A stretch of 64,000 bases of DNA. Source: Linderina pennispora. Lineage: Eukaryota > Kickxellomycota > Kickxellomycetes > Kickxellales > Kickxellaceae. Below are positions 42,375-51,598 of this stretch, one piece after another. Location of the stretch: contig NW_024468250.1 in the NCBI RefSeq assembly GCF_002104995.1, positions 186,001 to 250,000 of the forward strand, in the 5' to 3' direction. Below the pieces are notes generated by a model. The model was given only the letters and a program-made list of their open reading frames with translations. It made no database searches and was not told the origin of the DNA. Position 1 is the stretch's first letter. Every line of letters begins with the position of its first letter. The position numbers were made by a program, and so were the translations under genes.

Positions 42375-43844
42375 ATGGCGACAATTCTGCTCGACGCATA
42401 CGACTCGTTCACGTTTAACCTGTACCAGTACCTCAGCAAGGCCGGTGCCTCGGTGCAGGTGTACCGCAACGACAAAATCACGCTGCAGGAGATCATTGCG
42501 CTGAACCCGCGCAACATCGTGCTCTCCCCTGGCCCTGGGCACCCGCGCGAAGACCCGGGCGTCTGTTACGAGGTGCTCGAGCACTTCCAGGGCAAGATCC
42601 CCATCCTGGGTGTCTGCCTCGGCCAGCAGATGATGTATGAGCACTACGGCGGAACCGTGGCCTATGCCGGCGAGATCCAGCACGGTAAGACCGGACTGGT
42701 GACTCACGATGGCCAGGGCCTGTACAAGAGCGTGGATCAGATGTTCCCGGTGACACGCTACCACTCGCTGGCAGGCGACCCGGCGACATTGCCCGAGTGC
42801 CTGGAGGTGACGAGCTGGACCCCGAACGGAATCATCATGGGCGTGCGGCACAAGAAATATGCGATCGAGGGGGTTCAGTACCACCCCGAGAGCATTCTGA
42901 GCGAGAACGGCCTGAAGATGTTTGCTAACTTCCTCAAGCTCACCGGCGGCACCTGGGACGACAACCCGGGCATGCGGGACCCTGAGGACATGGCGCACGT
43001 GTATGTCGGCCACACAACGATCCAGGAGCCGCAGCCAAAGCAGGATATCCTGAACAAGATTTTCTCCAAGCGTCAGGAGGACGTGGCCGCGCAGAAGGCC
43101 ATGCCTGGCCGCTCGCTTAGCGACCTCCAGGACCTGCTCTCTCTGGGCATTGCCCCTGCGCCGGTAGATTTTGTGGCCCGCTTGAAATCCTCGGGCATGG
43201 CGGTGCTGGCTGAGGTCAAGCGCGCGTCTCCCAGCAAGGGTGATATTGCGGTGAATGCTGTGGCGGCATCGCAGGCGCTTGAGTATGCCCAGGCCGGCGC
43301 TGCTGCGATCTCTGTCCTCACCGAGCCCCACTGGTTCAAGGGCTCCATCGACGACCTGCGCGATGTGCGTCTCGCCATCGCTGCTCTTGAGAATCGCCCG
43401 GCAGTGCTCCGCAAGGAGTTCATCTTCGACCGGTACCAGATTGCTGAGGCGCGACTGGCGGGCGCCGACAGCGTCCTGCTCATTGTCAAGATGCTCAGCA
43501 AGACCCAGTTAAAGAACCTGCTGGCCTACTCGAGGGAGCTCGGCATGGAGCCGCTGGTTGAGGTCAACAATGCCGAGGAGATGGAGGTGGCTAGCGAGGT
43601 CGGCGCCAAGGTCGTCGGCGTCAACAACCGCAATCTGCGCACATTCGACGTCGACATTGGCAACACGAAGCAGCTGGCGGACAAGGTTGCCGAGGGCACG
43701 GTTCTGATTGCCCTGAGCGGCATCACGACTCCAGAGGACGCAAAGATCTACGCCAACACGGGTGTCAGCGCTGTGCTGGTGGGCGAGGCCCTGATGCGCA
43801 CGGACGACAAGAAAGCATTTATTTCTGGGCTACAGCAAATTTGA
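42375..43844 (+). CDS. TRP3: Bifunctional anthranilate synthase component II / indole-3-glycerol-phosphate synthase
   Basis: Tryptophan pathway. ATG 42375, 489 residues, no frame break. The N-terminal glutamine amidotransferase (~1-200) has the nucleophile Cys81 in GVCLGQQM and the His/Glu of GVQYHPES. The C-terminal IGPS barrel (~255-489) has AEVKRASPSKG, RKEFIFDRYQ and VGVNNRNL. Most filamentous fungi carry a third, PRAI (TrpF) domain at the end of this protein; here the stop comes directly after the IGPS barrel (KKAFISGLQQI), so PRAI must be elsewhere, as in Saccharomyces TRP3/TRP1. It converges tail to tail with the PhoD-like gene, only 33 bases apart. Confidence 0.96.
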   Translation: MATILLDAYDSFTFNLYQYLSKAGASVQVYRNDKITLQEIIALNPRNIVLSPGPGHPREDPGVCYEVLEHFQGKIPILGVCLGQQMMYEHYGGTVAYAGEIQHGKTGLVTHDGQGLYKSVDQMFPVTRYHSLAGDPATLPECLEVTSWTPNGIIMGVRHKKYAIEGVQYHPESILSENGLKMFANFLKLTGGTWDDNPGMRDPEDMAHVYVGHTTIQEPQPKQDILNKIFSKRQEDVAAQKAMPGRSLSDLQDLLSLGIAPAPVDFVARLKSSGMAVLAEVKRASPSKGDIAVNAVAASQALEYAQAGAAAISVLTEPHWFKGSIDDLRDVRLAIAALENRPAVLRKEFIFDRYQIAEARLAGADSVLLIVKMLSKTQLKNLLAYSRELGMEPLVEVNNAEEMEVASEVGAKVVGVNNRNLRTFDVDIGNTKQLADKVAEGTVLIALSGITTPEDAKIYANTGVSAVLVGEALMRTDDKKAFISGLQQI

Positions 43845-43877
43845 AATACAAACCCGTCTACGCGGTGCCAAAAGACA

Positions 43878-45716
43878 CTAGACCATGTTGTTGGACGGCG
43901 ACAGGCGCGGCACAATTATACGGTACGGCGTCGTGCCAGGCTTCTTCTCGTTCTGGATATGGATATGCACGGTCAGCGACCCGTCATCGAGGTTCTCCAC
44001 ATACGACGAAAAGTTGCGGCGCGCGAGCAGCTTCGAGTTGTTGTTGGGCGGGTTCTGTCCATTCACATCCGTTTCAAATAGTCTGTACATGCGCTCGTTT
44101 GTGCAGTTGTCGAGCTCATATGTCTTTGCCGACGTATGTACCGCGCGGATAACAGCGTTGGGTGGTGGAACGTTGACGATGGCCGATGAAATGATCTGCG
44201 GCATGAATCGCCAGTCAGTCTCAGGCGGCAGGTCCGGATTCTGTGACGCGAACCGACCCGACCCGGCACAGTGGACGTCGCCTGCAACAAAGGTGACGCG
44301 GATGTTGCGACGTCTGGCAAATTCCTGTAGATTGAGCACGAACTTTTTGCGCTCGTCGACATGCACGGCTGCGGTCCAGTGGTCGTTCATGTCGTCGGAG
44401 AGCTCGGGCTCGCCCCAGATGTTGACAATGGCCCTCTTGTCGGCAATGAAGCTCAGCTTGGTCAGTCCAAGCTTCTTGACGCCCGCCAGCATGTCCTCGA
44501 TATATGTCAGACGCGGGTAGACAATCGGAACTCCGAGGAACACGACCAGGTGGCGCACGGATTGCGGCACCATGTACAGCCGCTGGAAGATCATATCGTA
44601 TGTCTGTTCGGTGATGATCTGGTTCAGCTGTCGCTCGTAGCGCGTGTCGGGGCCCAGCGCTGCTGTGTACGGCCCGAACTGCCGGAGCCATGAGTACCCG
44701 CGGTGGCCAAAGTATCCGTGCTGGCGGCACAGATCCTGGCTCGTGTGCGCCTGGAACAGCCGCCAGTACTTGAACGCGACCTCCTTGAGTTCAACAAACA
44801 CCTTTGAGAACTGCAGGTAGTCCGGGTACGACCCAATACCGTCCCAGATGTCGTGGTCATCGACGATGGTGCACAGGGGGATGGATGCCAGGGCCTCAGA
44901 GAACCGTCCGTTGAAGAAAAAGCACTTGACATAGTGCGTAAAGTAAAAGTCGTCGCCAAACATGTACATTTCGCGAGTGAACGGCGCATCGCGTCTGGCG
45001 TACTTGTCCTTGATCGCCAGCCAGGGCTTCCAGATCGGCGCGCTCCAAACCTTGTCCGAATACAGCTGGTCGCCGCCGCCAACCTGCACGTGGAACGGCG
45101 CCCGCCCGTGCTTGTCCATCAGGTCGTCCCACACAGCATCAGTGCCGCCCAGATCCTCCTTCTCCTTGTCGGTCACCGACAGGGACCAGCCGTTGCACGA
45201 CCAGAACGAGAATCGCCACGAAGTGGTCTGGGAGGGCACGTGGAACCTATACGACGGCCCCGTGTTGTTGATTCGGTACTCCACGACCTTCTCCCGGTTC
45301 AGGTCCAGCTGCACCTGGATGTCGATGCGGTAGAAGCACGACATCTTGAACTGGTCCAGTTTCACCGCCGTGAACGGCATTGATGGGGCGCCGCCGTCAT
45401 TGAGAATCACTGTGGGTGGCGGGTGGCCCGCAGGCACAATCACCAGGACGCTGCCGAGCCAAGCTGCGCTCGACAGGTCGGTGTTGACAAACTGCAGTGC
45501 CGGACCCACAATGCCATCGGGCCGCTTGCGACGGAACGGCAGTGGCTCGCCTGTGCGGTAGTCAAAGTTGCCCTCGTACGTGTCGGGGTCGCCCGGCGTG
45601 TTCGACATACCCTGGTAGTTCGCGGGCCCGCCGTACGGTATCCCCGATGCGTCGTATTGTGGCGGTCGGACGCCATCCCTTTCGTTATACTGGTCCTTTG
45701 ACACAGGAAAGTCCAT
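43878..45716 (-). CDS. PhoD-like metallophosphatase (fungal PhoD_2 type)
   Basis: 612 residues from ATG 45714-45716 (MDFPVSKDQYNERDG), unbroken. The N-terminal ~200 residues are a beta-rich lead-in, followed by the metallophosphatase domain with the metal-ligand cluster CTIVDDHDIWDGIGSYPD (Asp-Asp-His) and the downstream VTFVAGDVHCAGSGRF. These are characteristic of the large fungal PhoD-like family. The proteins are cytosolic or vacuole-linked and the true substrate is unknown. A longer frame upstream of 45716 exists but starts without homology. Shares a very tight 3' junction with TRP3. Confidence 0.9.
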   Translation of the reverse strand: MDFPVSKDQYNERDGVRPPQYDASGIPYGGPANYQGMSNTPGDPDTYEGNFDYRTGEPLPFRRKRPDGIVGPALQFVNTDLSSAAWLGSVLVIVPAGHPPPTVILNDGGAPSMPFTAVKLDQFKMSCFYRIDIQVQLDLNREKVVEYRINNTGPSYRFHVPSQTTSWRFSFWSCNGWSLSVTDKEKEDLGGTDAVWDDLMDKHGRAPFHVQVGGGDQLYSDKVWSAPIWKPWLAIKDKYARRDAPFTREMYMFGDDFYFTHYVKCFFFNGRFSEALASIPLCTIVDDHDIWDGIGSYPDYLQFSKVFVELKEVAFKYWRLFQAHTSQDLCRQHGYFGHRGYSWLRQFGPYTAALGPDTRYERQLNQIITEQTYDMIFQRLYMVPQSVRHLVVFLGVPIVYPRLTYIEDMLAGVKKLGLTKLSFIADKRAIVNIWGEPELSDDMNDHWTAAVHVDERKKFVLNLQEFARRRNIRVTFVAGDVHCAGSGRFASQNPDLPPETDWRFMPQIISSAIVNVPPPNAVIRAVHTSAKTYELDNCTNERMYRLFETDVNGQNPPNNNSKLLARRNFSSYVENLDDGSLTVHIHIQNEKKPGTTPYRIIVPRLSPSNNMV

Positions 45717-47023
45717 TATCGAAATATAGTTCGCGCGAGAGAATAAAAAAGTAGGAGAATAAAAGTCCAAGTTGAGGAAAGAGGCCCATCCAGCCAACCA
45801 ACGGAAAAACGAAGGAGTGTGTCCAGGCTCGTTGTGATGTCTTGGCAAATCATGGGGAGATGCGCCTGATTTCTTGCCAGACGGCCAAAGGCTGTCACAC
45901 CGCCTTTGCCTGATCCCGTGCGCCCTGAATGCCGCTATTTTCTATTGCATAGAACCTTCTGCTTGAGTAAAACAGGAGTTCTTTCGGTGATGACATGGCC
46001 GCCCCTGGGTATCAACTGATCTAATATCGGTGAGCAGTCACGGAATCTAGTTTGCAACACCGCGCCAGAAACCTTTGCTTTGGTGAAGCGGCAGCCCATG
46101 TTGGTCTTTCTGCAGCCGACATTGTGATTAGCACCAGACCGCATCAAGTTTTCCCAAACGGTCCGCTTTATCATCACCATTTAGCATTTTGATGCAATGG
46201 GAAGCGGCAGATCATGTTGTGAGAACGCCTACTCTCCCTCCACTTACCTTGCAATAGGACCAGTACCATCTTTTTACTCGCATCGCTAGTGTGTCATTCT
46301 TCTGCTCGCTCTGAACTATTCGCGGCCAGCGCACCTAAGGAGTACGTCATTTGCAGGTAATTTGGCAGCCGCTTTTATAATAAACTCTTTAACGCCATGC
46401 ATGCTGACGGAGGCCTCAAGGCTATTGGCACCATCAGGAACCAAAACAATGAGTGTCAATTGGGGATTCTTGCATGATTGGGTCAAATGGGCTACTAATT
46501 ATAAGCATGCGGAGCGCAATGGCAAATCCCGCTCTACGGTTTGCCAATAGTCGAGACCTCGCGTCCGGAAAAATCGATCTTTTCTGGGATCGCACAGAAC
46601 CACATGCATGGTGTTTGCTAGCTCATGAGAGAGAGCAGTGCTTGGAAGCGGGGGGAGGCGATTTTCTCCAGCGACTTTGACAGCGTGCTGGCTCTTGCGC
46701 GGCATCACCAATGGGCTTGTAAACACGACTAATAGCGACATTCGAGCCCGTTGTTTTCGTATTTACGCCTTTCATTAGCCGCCCCACAGTGTCCTCGAGA
46801 AAGAACAACATTGCCGATCATAGTCAGTGTGAGCCTCATGTTTTGATAACGTGGACCTGACATATATAAATGGCATTGCTGTCCCAGGACCACGTCCTTT
46901 TTCCCTTTCTTCTTTTCATACCAAGTACGTTCATTGTCCTTTCTTTCTCCTTCCATCTCGCACGCCTTTCACCCCCTCCTCTCTGTACTTTAACGCCCGC
47001 TTTAACGCTTCATAAACACTACA
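45717..47023. other. Gene-free region with the promoter of the wall-protein gene
   Basis: No supported ORF in 1.3 kb. A TATATAAA at 46863-46870 is the best promoter candidate for the gene at 47024, followed by ~100 bases of pyrimidine-rich leader (46895-46990). Confidence 0.45.
46863..46870 (+). promoter_or_regulatory. TATA box for the Ala/Ser-rich wall-protein gene
   Basis: TATATAAA, 161 bases before ATG 47024. Spacing resembles that at the genes 34518 and 36456. Confidence 0.45.
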
Positions 47024-47566
47024 ATGCAGTTCGCTAAGACTCTCGCTGTTGCTGCTCTCGCCGCCGTTGTTGTCGCTAAGGGCGACATTGGTGATGCTGG
47101 AATCGCCGTTACCAACACCACCGAGGACCCGACCGCTGCCTCGGGCTCTGACGCCGCTCCGACTGCCCCGGCTGAGACCCCCGCCTCCCATGCTAAGGAG
47201 ACCCCTGCCTCGCATGCTAAGGAGACCCCCGCCTCGAGCAGTGCCTCGGATGCCGCCTCTGCTGCCGATGAGGAGTCCGGTGCCGGCTCTGCCGCCCCTT
47301 CGGCCGCCCCTTCGGCCACCGCCAAGCCCTCGGGCTCCGCCAAGCCCTCGGCTCCGGCTGCCACTGGCTCCGCCTCCAAGGGCGCTTCGGCTGGTCTGGG
47401 CGACCTCGATGAGGAGTCCGCTGTCTCGGGTGCCTCCAAGGCCGCCTCCAAGGGTGCTTCGGCTGGTGCCTCCAAGAGCGCCTCTGGGTCTGGCTCGCCG
47501 AACGGCGCTGCCACCGTCGCCGGCTCCCTGGCTGCTGCCGTCTTCGCCGTTGCTGCCCTGTTCTAA
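47024..47566 (+). CDS. Ala/Ser-rich GPI-type cell-wall protein
   Basis: 180 residues, unbroken. The signal peptide MQFAKTLAVAALAAVVVA is followed by an N-glycosylation sequon (NTT, ~residue 31), two and a half copies of the ETPASHAK unit (47176-47235), then low-complexity Ser/Ala/Gly stalk (SGSAKPSAPAATGSASKGAS), an acidic patch GDLDEESAVSG and a hydrophobic GPI-type C-terminus (VAGSLAAAVFAVAALF). Codons are extremely biased (GCC/TCC/GCT), as in highly expressed wall genes. No catalytic domain. Confidence 0.75.
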   Translation: MQFAKTLAVAALAAVVVAKGDIGDAGIAVTNTTEDPTAASGSDAAPTAPAETPASHAKETPASHAKETPASSSASDAASAADEESGAGSAAPSAAPSATAKPSGSAKPSAPAATGSASKGASAGLGDLDEESAVSGASKAASKGASAGASKSASGSGSPNGAATVAGSLAAAVFAVAALF

Positions 47567-48004
47567 GCTAGTTTGGAAATCTTTGGTATTTTCTTCTATT
47601 GCTTTAGATACTAAAAGCTTCTATGAAACTCTTTATACGTCACTCTCATGGGTATGATGCATGTATGCGATGTGTAAACAGCCGGTGGTCTCTGGGCTGC
47701 CGACTATGAAAAAAAGTACAATGATATATTTAGGTGGACTGTGAGAAAGCCCGCATTTCACAGTCCATCCACAACCGGTTTGCACAGATATTTACATCTC
47801 CGACCACAGGCAAAATTGTCTCAAAAACGTCAAAACAAAAAGGCTGGATTGTAAGGGATTAAAGAAAGCTACACAGAAAGGCATGTACTTGAAGCGAAGT
47901 GACGAACAGTGAGCAGGAAAGACAACTACGCCTACCTAACCTTCTGGCTTCTCTCCAAACCACTGGTCTCGAAGAAGAAATAAAGGAGCGATCCATTCTC
48001 TCCA

Positions 48005-49274
48005 TCAGACAACATACTGGTACCGTGCAAGCAATGCGCGCCGCTCTTCCTACAAGCAATTCCCATGTACAAACACCCAATAGAACATTAATATACACAT
48101 GCATGCAGTATATGGCAACAGCGGCTGTGTGGTTTGATGTACTTACCACGCATAGGCTTGTATCGCTGTATACAAGACGTGAGCCCTTTGACCTTTTCTT
48201 CGGCGCGGGTGTTGCAGGAGTAGCCGGTTTTCCGCAGCTATTTTCAGGAGGTACGGCATTAGACTGAGGTGCCTGAGCAGGTATACTGGGCTTACCGGGG
48301 GTGTCTACTGGCGCCGGCGCCGGCGGCAAGTCCGCTGGTAGCGGCGGGCGAGGTGGCAATCCTACTGGTGGCAGTGGCGGTCTTCCAGCGGGAACTGGGG
48401 GCGGCGGGCGAGCTGTAACCGGCGACACCGGCATAGACTGTACGGGCGATGTGACCACGGAAATGGGTGTATGCTGTGGTGCATTGGGTGGGATTGTGCC
48501 AAACGGCCGTGGCGGAAGAGGCATGGGCATCCCGGGCCGTACTGGCGGCATTCCCGGCGGCATCGTCCCTGGAGGAGAGGCAGGCATACCTGGAGGCATC
48601 GGCATAGCCTGTGAGACGGGCATTCCCGGTGGAACTGACACTCCCTGCGAGATAGGAAGTGGTGGTGGGCGGAAGCCGGCCATACCGGGCGGCATGAAGG
48701 GCAATGGGGGCGGCGGCGGTGGACGTGCCAATCCCATCGGCGGCACAAGCTGCTGTGGGTACGGCGGCATGGGTACTGGTGGTGGACGGGGCGGGAATGC
48801 ATACATGCCCTGTGGAGGCCCGCTATTCTGCATCGCCATCCGGTGCTGCTGCAGCTGCCACTGCAGAGCCTCTGTGTCGACACTGGCACTTTCGCTATAC
48901 TGTCCGCCGCCATGGCTATGGCCATGATTGCTGTTATGCCGGGGACGCTTCGTGTACGGCTCGCCTAGGCGCTCCCGCACCTGCCTCTCGTGCTCAAGCA
49001 GGTCGCGTTCTGGGATGCCCGAGCTGCCAAAGATTTCTATATCGGTGGTATCCCGGCCCGGCAATGCGTTGGGCACTGATTTGATATTCTCCTTGTGCAC
49101 CTGGGCGACGTGAATGGCCATCCCGTTGGCAGAGTTCAGCCGCTTCTGGCAGATTTGGCATTTGAAGTGCTTGGCTTTCTGGTGCTGTACCAGCACTTTC
49201 TCGTCCTCGAACTCGCGCGCACAGTACCAGCACCAGGGCTTGATCTCGATTTTCTTGCTCTTCCTGCGGCCCAT
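48005..49274 (-). CDS. BuGZ/ZNF207-like C2H2 protein, two exons
   Basis: ZNF207/BuGZ-family protein (kinetochore Bub3 partner and splicing-linked in animals). Exon 1 (48147-49274) starts [18 protein letters not shown], with two C2H2 fingers (about residues 14-37 and 38-61; [19 protein letters not shown]) and the conserved GIPERDL segment. A ~230-residue Pro/Met/Gly-rich region built of PPGMP-type repeats follows. Exon 2 (48005-48049) adds [14 protein letters not shown], matching the family C-terminus after LVYSD. The intron is 48050-48146 (GTAAGT...TTGTAG). An unspliced frame reading to 47859 is spurious. No break in exon 1. Confidence 0.85.
48050..48146 (-). other. Intron of the BuGZ-like gene
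   Basis: 97 bases, donor GTAAGTACATC, acceptor GCTTGTAG. Splicing joins ...YSDTSLCV to EERRALL... in frame, recreating the family's conserved end. Confidence 0.8.
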
Positions 49275-49647
49275 TTGCGATTACACTCGATGCAATGTTG
49301 GAGGTTGTGTTTTAGGAAAGGGTGTTCATAAAGTGCTCTGGTACATGAAATTAGAGCCTGAGGGTTTTTTTCTTATCAATTGTTTGCGCGACACGGCAGT
49401 TCCTGCGAGTTACGGGGCGACTGTCATGTGGATGTGCGATGATTGGGGCGCTGGCATGCTCTGCCTATCTTGCAGCCTTCGGATTATCCGGGTTCTGTGT
49501 ACACAATGGTTCGATGTGCTTTTGCAAGTCCCCGCTCGCTGCCAGCGACGACCGTCGCGCATGCGCTAAGCGGGTCAACGAGAACCTGTTTGCTTTCCCT
49601 TTCTGTCAACATTAGGTTTTCTTTTTCCACTTGCTTGCAATTTCCAG

Positions 49648-51432
49648 ATGGACTGCATTCTCAAGCTTTCGAGCCACGAGGCGTTCCCGATCGTCGTGGC
49701 GGTAGTTGCCGGTACTGTGGTACTGTATGTGCTGTTCTCGCGCAAGCGCACGCTGGCTGCGATTCCGTTCGAGCTCAAGCCCCTTCCCGAGAGCAGCCCA
49801 GGCTGGCGTTCCGGCAAGCAGCTCTCGTCGCCCAGCATCATCGTGCCTGGGCAACCCGACCTGATCCAATGCTTTGACCCGGCCACCGGCCGGTCCTTGG
49901 GCCAGGTCGCCTGCACGACTTTTGAGGGGCTGACGGAGCGGATCCAGCGCGCGCGCAAGGCGCAGAAGCAGTGGGCCAAGACCACCTTTGAGCAGCGGCG
50001 GCAGGTGATGCGCACGCTGAATGAATTTGTGCTGGCACACCAGCGCGAGATCTGCCAGACGGCGTGCCGGGATTCCGGTAAGACCCTGGTGGATGCGACC
50101 TTGGGAGAGGTCCTGGTGACGTGTGCGAAGCTGCAGTGGACGATCAAGAACGGTGAGGAGGCGCTCAAGGACAGTAGCCGCGACCCCGGATTCATGATGA
50201 TGTACAAGAAGGCCAAGGTCATCTACCAGCCACGCGGGGTGGTCGCGGCATTGGTATCGTGGAATTACCCATTCCACAATACCATTGGGCCGGTGATCTC
50301 GGCGCTGTTCTCTGGAAATGCCATTGTGGTCAAGGCCAGCGAGCACGTCGCCTGGAGCATGGGCTACTGGGAGCAGCTGGTTAGGCGTGCGCTGAATGTC
50401 TGTGGGCACGACCCAGAGCTTGTGCAGTTCGTTACGGGCTTTGGCGATCTGGGCAACGCTCTATCGTCGTCGCCCCTGATTGATCACATTACGTTCATTG
50501 GGTCGCCCGAGGTCGGCAAGCTAGTGATGAAGGCAGCGTCGGCAAACCTGACACCGGTGACACTGGAGCTCGGCGGCAAGGACTGCGCTATTGTCTTTAG
50601 CGACGCAGACATGGGGCAGTGCATGCCTGTGCTGATGCGTGGAGTGTTCCAGAATGCCTCGCAGAACTGCATCGGCATTGAGCGCATTCTGGTGCAGCAG
50701 CAGGCTTATGGTGCGTTCGTTGAGGAAATGCTGCTGCGCATCAAGAAGCTGCGCCTGGGATCGATTCTCGAGGACAGTGAGGTTGACTGCGGCGCCATGG
50801 TCATGGCCAACACCTTCGACCGCCTCGAGGCGTTGGTCCAGGATGCAGTTGCCAAGGGCGCACGTTGCCTGACTGGTGGCAAGCGCTACGACCACCCAAA
50901 GTACCCACATGGACAGTACTTCCAGCCAACGCTGCTTGTCGATGTCACACCTGACATGGACATTACCCGCAACGAGACATTCGGCCCGATCATGGTTGTG
51001 ATGAAGTTCAAGGATGAGGCCGATGCTATGGAGATTGTGCATTCGTCGCCATACGGCCTGGGGTCGAGCGTGTTTTCGGGCGACAAGGCCCGCGGACGCC
51101 GGGTTGCGCTGAACCTGCGCGCTGGCATGGCCAACGTCAATGACTTTGCTGTCAACTATATGTGCCAGTCGCTGCCATTTGGCGGTGTGGGTATTAGCGG
51201 CTTCGGGCGGTTTGCGGGACCTGAGGGTCTGCGTGCGCTGTGCGTCGAGAAGGCATTCACCGAGGACAAGCTGCCGTTTGTCAAGACCCCGATTCCGCCT
51301 ATTGTCGACTATCCGATCCAGGACACCGAGAAGGGATACAAGTTTACGCAGCAGATTGTTGCGTTTGCATACAGCGACACATGGTGGGAGTCCATCATGG
51401 CTGGCCTGCGTCTTGGCAAGCTCTCCATGTAA
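49648..51432 (+). CDS. Membrane-anchored aldehyde dehydrogenase (Msc7-like)
   Basis: NAD(P)-dependent aldehyde dehydrogenase superfamily, 594 residues, unbroken. An N-terminal membrane helix (AFPIVVAVVAGTVVLYVLF, ~residues 11-29) anchors it. The ALDH fold shows the PRGVVAALVSWNYPF loop, FIGSPEVGK, the catalytic Glu in LELGGKD (~306), the catalytic Cys in NASQNCIGIER (~340) and NETFGPIM. This combination matches the fungal Msc7/YHR039C type rather than soluble acetaldehyde dehydrogenases. The bases just before the ATG (CTTGCAATTTCCAG) look like a splice acceptor, so a 5'-UTR intron is possible. Head-to-head with the BuGZ gene (373 bases). Confidence 0.92.
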   Translation: MDCILKLSSHEAFPIVVAVVAGTVVLYVLFSRKRTLAAIPFELKPLPESSPGWRSGKQLSSPSIIVPGQPDLIQCFDPATGRSLGQVACTTFEGLTERIQRARKAQKQWAKTTFEQRRQVMRTLNEFVLAHQREICQTACRDSGKTLVDATLGEVLVTCAKLQWTIKNGEEALKDSSRDPGFMMMYKKAKVIYQPRGVVAALVSWNYPFHNTIGPVISALFSGNAIVVKASEHVAWSMGYWEQLVRRALNVCGHDPELVQFVTGFGDLGNALSSSPLIDHITFIGSPEVGKLVMKAASANLTPVTLELGGKDCAIVFSDADMGQCMPVLMRGVFQNASQNCIGIERILVQQQAYGAFVEEMLLRIKKLRLGSILEDSEVDCGAMVMANTFDRLEALVQDAVAKGARCLTGGKRYDHPKYPHGQYFQPTLLVDVTPDMDITRNETFGPIMVVMKFKDEADAMEIVHSSPYGLGSSVFSGDKARGRRVALNLRAGMANVNDFAVNYMCQSLPFGGVGISGFGRFAGPEGLRALCVEKAFTEDKLPFVKTPIPPIVDYPIQDTEKGYKFTQQIVAFAYSDTWWESIMAGLRLGKLSM

Positions 51433-51598
51433 TAGTCAGATTCACTAATCACATAAGCAATGGAGGTGATTTGATTTATGGCTGTGATCAGTTTTCTTGT
51501 GAAAACAGCAAATGTGCTTTATTTTTTCTTTTTTTTTTTTCCGGACTCTGCTCTGCATTCCCAGCACACAGGCTCTATTTTACATACTCTCTAGACAA

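Noticed and set aside
42363-43331. Minus-strand frame opposite TRP3
   Set aside because: Antisense shadow with no motif; TRP3 is intact and conserved over the same bases.
48301-48927. Gly-rich plus-strand frame resembling a structural protein
   Set aside because: Reverse complement of the Pro-rich region of the BuGZ-like gene; composition is a by-product of CCN codons.
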